6,173 nt of DNA from Candidatus Woesearchaeota archaeon (GTDB lineage Archaea; Nanoarchaeota; Nanoarchaeia; Woesearchaeales; CALCXY01), in NCBI GenBank assembly GCA_030751555.1, contig JASMFX010000054.1, positions 1 through 6,173 on the forward strand, in the 5' to 3' direction. The translations under genes were made by a program, and so were the position numbers. Under the pieces are notes generated by a model that worked only from the letters and a program-made list of their open reading frames with translations, ran no database searches and was not told where the DNA came from. Each line of letters starts with the position of its first letter. Position 1 is the first letter of the stretch. Below are positions 1 to 3,649 of the stretch, in pieces.

Positions 1-18
1 CCCAGGTACGGGGAGAGA

Positions 19-36
19 GGAAAAATTAGGTAAAAA
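19..36 (-). terminator. T-rich terminator downstream of aRF1
   Basis: On the minus strand this stretch reads as two runs of five T separated by ACCTAA, about 65 nt past the aRF1 stop codon. Archaeal RNA polymerase commonly terminates at oligo-T tracts without a hairpin, so this is a reasonable end for the aRF1 transcript. The rest of 1-100 holds no gene I can support on either strand; a short frame open at the left edge on the plus strand (2-121) has no recognisable content. Confidence 0.4.
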
Positions 37-100
37 TATGTTCAGAAATAAAAGCTGTGAGAATATTGCGGCCCGAAAAGACAAACTCCTCAGAGTTGAC

Positions 101-1198
101 TTAACCAACATCATACCTTAGAATTGCAGCAACCTTACCAATATCTTTAAGTTGGACACCCTCAGTAGTTTCAACAGAAATAATAATCATCTCAGTAGAA
201 TACTTCTCTGCCTCTTCTTCCAGTTTCTCAATAGTTTCATCATCAACAGATTCACTCACAAGGAGCTTATCAACAACTCCTTGAGATAATTTCTCTTCAA
301 CAGCCTTCTCTCCATACGTCACCTTACCAGGCTCTTTGTTCAACAGATCAAAGAATTGAGTCATGACCTTCTTCTCGGTAATAATCTCCTCCTTTGCCAA
401 AATATCCTCGCTTTTGTCTAACAACTCCTTTAATCCGAAATCTCCAGTATATCCAATATCCTTAACCCCAATAACCTTCTTCTTTAAGTCTCCTGTAAGA
501 AAACCCCCTTCAGCAAAATCATTTTTGGTAGGCCCTGGCCCTCCAATAATGATTCCTTTAAGATTCTTATTACCAAGAAACTGATCCTTAACGTGTGCTG
601 CTATTTTTTTAAGATGATCCTTCGCAGCATCCTCTCGCTGTCGCATAAATCTTGCAGCGCTTTGACCACCAGCCTTGAATTTTCCAGGCACCTGTGAGTG
701 AGTTTTTAGCAAAGGGATAATGGTTTTTCCCTTCAGAAAGGCAATATCTCCATCCCTTCGATCAAGCACAATAAGTCCGTAGACTTCCTTAACCTCTAAC
801 ATATTTGCTAGGATCTCAGTAACGAAATTCTTATCACACCGATAGATCCTGGTTTTAATGGGAACTGCAGGCTCTATACTCCACACCTTGAAGTCTTGCT
901 GACCTGCTCGTGCAGCAATATTGCCTGAAAACACAGCTAGCCCATTCTCAGGGGTTCTTTTGAATAGCCTAAGATGAGAAATCATCTTTTCTAGAGCATC
1001 AATAACATTCTTCCGTGTGGATGCTGATTTAATATTAGTAGCAGTTCCCTGCTCTTGAGAAAGCTGATTTATAACCTTGTTAAGATCATATCCCTGGCTA
1101 ATGTAGACTGTGATAAACTCAGTATGTCTAGCCTTATGGCTATCTAATTCCTTAATAAATTTCTTCAAATCGTGTTGTTGTTTTGATGATAATTCCAT
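101..1198 (-). CDS. prf1: Peptide chain release factor aRF1 (eRF1 family), compact form
   Basis: Class-1 release factor that reads all three stop codons in the ribosomal A site and triggers peptidyl-tRNA hydrolysis. Numbered from the longest frame (ATG at 1231), the decoding motif GTATNIKS lies at residues 62-69 (usual form TASNIKS), the second decoding motif YRCDKNF at 130-136 and the catalytic GGQ at 188-190, inside KFKAGGQSAARF. Domain 3 ends with the usual ILRY at 370-373. I place the start at the ATG at 1198 (MELSSKQQ, 365 aa) because a TATA box TTTATAAA is centred 26 nt upstream and because family members normally begin close to SSKQQ; the ATG at 1231 would add 11 residues encoded across the TATA box itself. 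At 365 aa it is some 45-50 residues shorter than typical aRF1. The gap falls in domain 3, between LLVSE (323-327) and the following helix, where most homologues carry a mini-domain. The family call is certain. Confidence 0.97.
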   Translation of the reverse strand: MELSSKQQHDLKKFIKELDSHKARHTEFITVYISQGYDLNKVINQLSQEQGTATNIKSASTRKNVIDALEKMISHLRLFKRTPENGLAVFSGNIAARAGQQDFKVWSIEPAVPIKTRIYRCDKNFVTEILANMLEVKEVYGLIVLDRRDGDIAFLKGKTIIPLLKTHSQVPGKFKAGGQSAARFMRQREDAAKDHLKKIAAHVKDQFLGNKNLKGIIIGGPGPTKNDFAEGGFLTGDLKKKVIGVKDIGYTGDFGLKELLDKSEDILAKEEIITEKKVMTQFFDLLNKEPGKVTYGEKAVEEKLSQGVVDKLLVSESVDDETIEKLEEEAEKYSTEMIIISVETTEGVQLKDIGKVAAILRYDVG

Positions 1199-1220
1199 AA
1201 TATGTAGGGGAGATAGTTGA

Positions 1221-1228
1221 TTTATAAA
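1221..1228 (-). promoter_or_regulatory. TATA box of the aRF1 gene
   Basis: TTTATAAA, its own reverse complement, is centred about 26 nt before the ATG at 1198. That is the usual archaeal TATA-to-transcription-start distance, so the mRNA would begin at or next to the ATG without a leader. No Shine-Dalgarno sequence precedes that ATG. Confidence 0.6.
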
Positions 1229-1292
1229 CATGTCGATACCAAAAGAAAAATAGTAACATTTTTAAACAGTTCCCGTCTCCTATATCCTACGG

Positions 1293-1300
1293 AATATTAA
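1293..1300 (+). promoter_or_regulatory. TATA-like box of tRNA-Pro
   Basis: AATATTAA is centred about 26 nt before the first base of the tRNA at 1323, so transcription could begin at or very near mature position 1. A second T/A-rich stretch at 1258-1266 is too far upstream for that role. The assignment rests only on spacing and composition. Confidence 0.4.
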
Positions 1301-1322
1301 TCCCCTTAATGAAATTTATGAA

Positions 1323-1398
1323 GGGGCTATGGGGTAGCTTGGAATCATCCTTTCGGCTTTGGGAGCCGACGACCCCGGTTCAAATCCGGGTAGCCCCA
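1323..1398 (+). tRNA. tRNA-Pro (anticodon UGG)
   Basis: A complete cloverleaf can be folded by hand. The acceptor stem GGGGCTA/TAGCCCC (1323-1329 with 1391-1397) is perfect. The D stem is 1332-1335 with 1347-1350 and contains one G-U pair. The anticodon stem TCGGC/GCCGA (1353-1357 with 1365-1369) closes a seven-base loop TTTGGGA, giving anticodon TGG, which reads CCN proline codons. The T stem CCCGG/CCGGG (1374-1378 with 1386-1390) closes TTCAAAT. The discriminator is A1398; the 3' CCA is not encoded and there is no intron. The gene lies between aRF1 (divergent) and the eL43 operon (same strand). Confidence 0.96.
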
Positions 1399-1421
1399 TA
1401 TCTTAAGGGATGGTAAGAAGC

Positions 1422-1428
1422 GTATAAG
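1422..1428 (+). promoter_or_regulatory. Possible TATA box of the eL43-rpoP-pcc1 operon
   Basis: GTATAAG is centred about 22 nt before the eL43 ATG at 1447, slightly closer than the other TATA boxes here, and there is no Shine-Dalgarno sequence before that ATG. A leaderless or nearly leaderless operon transcript would fit; co-transcription with the tRNA just upstream is the alternative. Confidence 0.3.
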
Positions 1429-1433
1429 AGTCT

Positions 1434-1443
1434 ATTTGTTTTT
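1434..1443 (+). terminator. Possible oligo-T terminator of tRNA-Pro
   Basis: A T-rich run ending in five T lies 36 nt past the tRNA and ends three bases before the eL43 start codon. It could stop the tRNA transcript, but it may simply be AT-rich promoter-proximal sequence. Confidence 0.25.
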
Positions 1444-1446
1444 AAA

Positions 1447-1704
1447 ATGGCAGAGAAAGAAAAATATAATTCCATGAAAAGGTTTGGACCTAGATATGGA
1501 AGAATCAACAAGATCAGGGTTGCCAAGCTGGAATCCCAACAAAGAAAGAGTCATAAATGCCCTTACTGCAGTTATATTAAAGTTAAACGTGTGAATGCAG
1601 GGATATGGCATTGCAAAAAGTGTGATGAAACCTTTACAGGTAAAGCATACACACCTACAACCAAAATGAAAGAAGTTCTTAAAAAAAGCCAACTAGAGGG
1701 ATAA
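1447..1704 (+). CDS. rpl37Ae: Large ribosomal subunit protein eL43 (L37Ae)
   Basis: Small zinc-ribbon protein of the archaeal/eukaryotic 50S/60S subunit that binds 23S rRNA. The 85 residues show the family layout: the basic motif RFGPRYGR at 12-19, a first knuckle CPYC (C38, C41) and a second CKKC (C56, C59) after IWH, then a TFTGKAYTP segment and a charged tail. Length is normal for the family. The first ATG is used; M10 is an internal alternative that would leave little before the RFGPRYG motif. It is the first gene of a five-gene run, 3 nt before rpoP. Confidence 0.96.
   Translation: MAEKEKYNSMKRFGPRYGRINKIRVAKLESQQRKSHKCPYCSYIKVKRVNAGIWHCKKCDETFTGKAYTPTTKMKEVLKKSQLEG
1696..1700 (+). promoter_or_regulatory. 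Ribosome binding site of rpoP
   Basis: GAGGG lies 7 nt before the ATG at 1708, inside the last codons of eL43. It supports the start of a gene that is easily missed because of its size. Confidence 0.55.
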
Positions 1705-1707
1705 AGA

Positions 1708-1845
1708 ATGGTAAGATACAAATGTTTTCAATGTAGTAAAAAAGTCGCAGATGAGTATCTTAAGAAAAGAGTGCGATGCCCCTACTGCGGTTCAAAACTA
1801 CTCTATAAACCACGATCCACAATAACAAAGGTAAAAGCAAGATGA
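1708..1845 (+). CDS. rpoP: DNA-directed RNA polymerase subunit RpoP (Rpo12)
   Basis: A 45-residue gene, small enough to be lost by length cut-offs. It is the archaeal counterpart of eukaryotic Rpb12/Rpc10, which helps assemble the Rpo3-Rpo10-Rpo11 platform of RNA polymerase. The translation begins MVRYKCFQC and shows a zinc site of C6, C9, C24 and C27 (KCFQC and RCPYCG), followed by the family ending SKLLYKPRS and a basic tail. The length matches archaeal RpoP. It sits 3 nt after eL43, and its TGA overlaps the ATG of pcc1 as ATGA, so translation of the two is probably coupled. The eL43-RpoP pairing is a familiar archaeal gene order. Confidence 0.95.
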   Translation: MVRYKCFQCSKKVADEYLKKRVRCPYCGSKLLYKPRSTITKVKAR

Positions 1846-2057
1846 ACAAGACAGTGGAGATTACTAAAGACTCAGAGAGACTCTTCAAAGCAATAAAACA
1901 AGAATCCTTCTCTAAAAAAAGATCCTCAGTAAGCATAAGTAAGGAGAACAATAAGGTTGTAGCGGTTATCTCTGGATCAGACCCAACAGCTTATAAAGCA
2001 GCTAATAACTCCTTTAACAACGCACTAAAGATTTTTAACAAGGTAAAGGCAATCTAA
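1842..2057 (+). CDS. pcc1: KEOPS complex subunit Pcc1
   Basis: Pcc1 is the dimerising subunit of KEOPS, which with Kae1, Bud32 and Cgi121 makes the t6A37 modification of ANN-decoding tRNAs. This 71-residue protein fits the family in size and shape: a first strand (KTVEITKDSE), a helix (RLFKAIKQES), a basic strand-turn region, a strand (KVVAVISGSD) and a long C-terminal helix with SDPTAYKAANNSFNNAL, like the family's D-x-x-A-x-R-A-x-x-N segment. The usual Arg in that helix is a Lys here. Position helps: Pcc1 between rpoP and prefoldin beta is a recurrent archaeal arrangement. It starts on the ATGA overlap with rpoP and ends 1 nt before the next start. No other KEOPS gene is in the window. Confidence 0.85.
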   Translation: MNKTVEITKDSERLFKAIKQESFSKKRSSVSISKENNKVVAVISGSDPTAYKAANNSFNNALKIFNKVKAI

Positions 2058-2058
2058 A

Positions 2059-2388
2059 ATGGCAGAAGAAACTGATGGAAAAATCCAAAAATTGCAATTA
2101 TTGGAACAGAATGCTCAGCAGCTCTTAGCACAGAGACAACAGTTTCAAAACCAGCTTATCGAAGTTGAGTCTGCTTTAACAGAGATTAAAAAAACAAACT
2201 CTGCTTATAAGATCATAGGAAACATCATGGTTGCTGCTTCAAAAGATGATCTAACAAAGGATCTAAACGAAAAAAAGGAGATGATGGAGATAAGAGTCAA
2301 GACATTTGAAAAGCAGGAAAACGATATCAAGGTAAAAGCGAAAAATCTCCAGGAAGAAGTGTTAAAAGAAATGGAGAAGAAAAAATGA
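2059..2388 (+). CDS. pfdB: Prefoldin subunit beta
   Basis: Beta subunit of the hexameric (two alpha, four beta) cytosolic chaperone prefoldin, which captures unfolded proteins with coiled-coil tentacles and passes them to the thermosome. The 109 residues show an N-terminal coiled coil (about 8-45, rich in Q, L and E heptads), the hairpin region SAYKIIGNIMVAA (about 48-60), which is the clearest family signature, then the second coiled coil (about 62-108), including LNEKKEMMEIRVKTFEKQE. Length is typical. An AAGG at 2046-2049 lies 9 nt before the ATG. The stop codon overlaps the UPF0147 start as ATGA. Confidence 0.95.
   Translation: MAEETDGKIQKLQLLEQNAQQLLAQRQQFQNQLIEVESALTEIKKTNSAYKIIGNIMVAASKDDLTKDLNEKKEMMEIRVKTFEKQENDIKVKAKNLQEEVLKEMEKKK
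2373..2376 (+). promoter_or_regulatory. Ribosome binding site of the UPF0147 gene
   Basis: GGAG in the end of prefoldin beta lies 8 nt before the ATG at 2385 and 11 nt before the adjacent ATG at 2388. The spacing favours the first ATG, which also makes the ATGA overlap seen earlier in the operon. Confidence 0.45.
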
Positions 2389-2642
2389 TGGATCACGATG
2401 ATAGTTTTGAAGGAATCCTTGGAAAGATAGAGGAACTTTTAGAAGATGAGCTTATCACAAAAAATGTCAAAGGCAAGCTTCATAATATCAAAGAACTTTT
2501 GGAAAAAGCCGACACAGTGGATTCTGTAACAGTAGAAAAAGCCTTGGATGAGGTTGAAGATGTTAACGAAGATCCTAATATTCCTTCTTTTATTCGTGAA
2601 GATATTCTGAATGTTACGAGTATGTTATCTGCTCTCAAGTAA
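2385..2642 (+). CDS. UPF0147 family protein
   Basis: An 85-residue, acidic, all-helical protein of the archaeal UPF0147 family, whose function is not established. Visible pattern: helix 1 (about 6-20, EGILGKIEELLEDEL), helix 2 (ITKNVKGKLHNIKELLEK), helix 3 (TVEKALDEVEDV), the family-typical turn NEDPNIPSFIRE (62-73), and a last helix ending LSALK. It is the last gene of the run starting with eL43, overlapping prefoldin beta by 4 nt; two in-frame ATGs are adjacent (2385 and 2388). Its last 19 codons (2583-2642 with the stop) are repeated at 3526-3585, and the promoter of the next gene begins 2 nt after its stop. Confidence 0.85.
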   Translation: MMDHDDSFEGILGKIEELLEDELITKNVKGKLHNIKELLEKADTVDSVTVEKALDEVEDVNEDPNIPSFIREDILNVTSMLSALK

Positions 2643-2644
2643 AG

Positions 2645-2652
2645 TTTATAAA
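2645..2652 (+). promoter_or_regulatory. TATA box of the first surface-protein gene
   Basis: TTTATAAA begins 2 nt after the UPF0147 stop codon and is unchanged in the second repeat copy (3588-3595), although flanking noncoding bases differ. A start about 26 nt downstream would fall near 2675, leaving room for the Shine-Dalgarno-like AGGTG at 2678-2682. The surface gene therefore has its own promoter rather than depending on the housekeeping operon. Confidence 0.6.
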
Positions 2653-2677
2653 GGTTAATTCTTAATTCCATTAAACA

Positions 2678-2682
2678 AGGTG
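2678..2682 (+). promoter_or_regulatory. Shine-Dalgarno-like AGGTG of the first surface-protein gene
   Basis: AGGTG, preceded by AA, is conserved in both repeat copies. It lies 7 nt before an ATA codon at 2690 and about 25 nt before the first standard start codon (GTG at 2708). The spacing fits initiation at the ATA codon far better than at the GTG. Confidence 0.4.
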
Positions 2683-2707
2683 CTTTAAAATAGAAATTCC
2701 TAATAAA

Positions 2708-3521
2708 GTGGTGTATACTGTAGGCATTGTTCTACTTCTCCTAGCGATTAGTTTTGTAGTTATCGCGCCAGGTGGAAGCACACAAGGACATCCTCCCTCT
2801 CAGATAGATTTTTCCAGTGTTGGACTTTTTTTTTAGTGGTGGTAAAGTAGGCATTGGCGCAGCACCCTCAACTGATAATTTGGAAGTTACAGGTTCAATT
2901 AAGGCTGCAGGTGATATTAAGACAGACAGTTTAGTTAGAGCCTCTAATGTAGGTGGTTGTTACACTCGCTGGGGAGGCTCTGGATGCATTGCTGGTTTTG
3001 ATGCTGTTCTAACTGGCAGGCCAGGAGGATTTGAAAAATTTGGTGTAAGCGATACTGGCTGGCACCAAGGCAATGTTGTCTGTGTTTCAAATAATGCACA
3101 AAAAATAACAGTTGCCATGGGAGGCCATCCCAATAATGAGTGGACTGGTTACTACAACAGATTTATGAGAAGTGATCAGACAGGCAATGCCATGTCAAGT
3201 GTAGATAATACATGCACCCTATGTTGCCGAGGTGGTTGCTACACAGCCTTTGGAATCGATTCATGCGCTTCTGGTTACACAAGAGCCTACAAAGGCCACC
3301 AAGGTGGTGTCGAAGCATTTCATTCAAATAATAGAAACACAGGAGACACGCTTTGCATTGATGATGATGCTCAAGCTTTCTACACCTGGAACCCTCCCTC
3401 CGCACAAGATCCAACCTATCACTATTGGACACGCCTCATGCGACACAAACCTCCTACAACTGTCGGCACACAAAATGGTATGGATTCAGTACAAACCAAA
3501 TGCGCTGTTTGTTGTAGATAA
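2708..3521 (+). CDS. Exported cysteine-repeat surface protein, frame broken at a T9 tract
   Basis: From GTG 2708 the frame encodes a hydrophobic export or anchor segment (VYTVGIVLLLLAISFVVIAP) and a short linker, then meets TAG at 2834-2836 inside a T9 tract. Removing one T continues the frame to 3521, giving about 270 residues. The part after the tract starts with KVGIG...NLEVTGSIKAAG, the VGIG module of tail-fibre-like and surface proteins also seen in the next gene. Two tandem domains follow, each with six cysteines in the same pattern and each ending in C-x-x-C-C-R. The hydrophobic start suggests display on the cell surface; no enzyme signature is visible. The true start may be the ATA codon at 2690, which would add MEIPNK and a positive charge before the hydrophobic core. 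The break may be phase variation, transcript slippage, decay or a sequencing error. Function unknown. Confidence 0.75.
2826..2834 (+). repeat. T9 homopolymer tract at the frame break
   Basis: Nine consecutive T make the codons CTT TTT TTT TAG in the frame of the export signal. With eight T the frame runs on into AGT GGT GGT AAA GTA GGC. The two frames abut exactly here, and it is the longest T run in the gene. Homopolymers of this length are prone to replication and transcription slippage, and oligo-T also promotes archaeal transcription termination. Confidence 0.85.
2952..3230 (+). repeat. Six-cysteine domain, repeat 1
   Basis: Counting residues from codon 2817, this unit covers about residues 46-138. 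It begins GGCYT and ends CTLCCR, with cysteines at 48, 57, 89, 133, 136 and 137. The same pattern follows directly in repeat 2. The two units are clearly related in protein sequence but diverged in DNA, so the duplication is old. Confidence 0.8.
3231..3518 (+). repeat. Six-cysteine domain, repeat 2
   Basis: This unit covers residues 139-234 on the same numbering. It begins GGCYT and ends CAVCCR at the C-terminus, with cysteines at 141, 150, 180, 229, 232 and 233. Shared landmarks with repeat 1 are GG before E-x-F, a DDDAQ/SNNAQ turn after the third Cys, an aromatic-rich segment followed by R-F/L-M-R, and M-x-SV before the last Cys cluster. Confidence 0.8.
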
Positions 3522-3525
3522 CAGT

Positions 3526-3585
3526 CCTTCTTTTATTCGTGAAGATATTCTAAATGTTACGAGCATGTTATCTGCTTTGAAGTAA
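3526..3585 (+). pseudogene. Orphan 3' end of UPF0147 gene
   Basis: Nineteen codons plus TAA match residues 67-85 of the upstream UPF0147 protein exactly (PSFIREDILNVTSMLSALK), with four nucleotide changes, all synonymous (CTG/CTA, AGT/AGC, CTC/TTG). There is no start codon or 5' part in this frame. It marks the edge of the duplicated or inserted cassette. Confidence 0.9.
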
Positions 3586-3587
3586 GA

Positions 3588-3595
3588 TTTATAAA
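3588..3595 (+). promoter_or_regulatory. TATA box of the second surface-protein gene
   Basis: TTTATAAA lies 2 nt after the orphan UPF0147 stop, the same placement as at 2645-2652. Each surface gene therefore carries its own copy of the same promoter. Predicted transcription start is near 3618. Confidence 0.6.
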
Positions 3596-3619
3596 GGTTA
3601 ATCCTTAATTCTATTAAAA

Positions 3620-3624
3620 AGGTG
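3620..3624 (+). promoter_or_regulatory. Shine-Dalgarno-like AGGTG of the second surface-protein gene
   Basis: AGGTG lies 7 nt before the ATA codon at 3632 and about 25 nt before GTG 3650, repeating the arrangement of the first copy. Confidence 0.4.
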
Positions 3625-3649
3625 TTTTAAGATAGAAATTCCTAATAAA

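Larger units (their letters stand above)
2582..2791 (+). repeat. Direct repeat, copy 1 (UPF0147 tail + promoter + signal-peptide start)
   Basis: This block recurs at 3525-3730, offset by 943 nt at its left end. Hand alignment gives 13 substitutions plus indels of 1 nt (in the leader) and 3 nt (in the signal region), about 94% identity. Weaker similarity continues to about 2806 (SQI versus SEI codons) and then ends. It holds the last 19 UPF0147 codons, the TATA box, the leader and the first 28 or so codons of the surface-protein gene. Confidence 0.95.

Noticed and set aside
1..100. End of another gene or a C/D box sRNA left of aRF1.
   Set aside because: Frames are short and without recognisable content, and no RTGATGA/CTGA box pair was found on either strand.
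363..584. Plus-strand 73-codon frame inside aRF1.
   Set aside because: It is antisense to the conserved catalytic domains of aRF1 and has no homology-like pattern or start signals.
1432..1692. Minus-strand 86-codon frame across eL43.
   Set aside because: It is antisense to an unmistakable ribosomal protein gene; the cysteines come from the reverse of the zinc motifs.
3232..3585. A 117-codon plus-strand frame overlapping the cysteine-repeat gene and ending in the UPF0147 tail, as if a fusion protein.
   Set aside because: Its first two thirds lie out of frame inside the cysteine-repeat gene, whose repeat conservation shows the real frame. The open run into the UPF0147 tail is chance.
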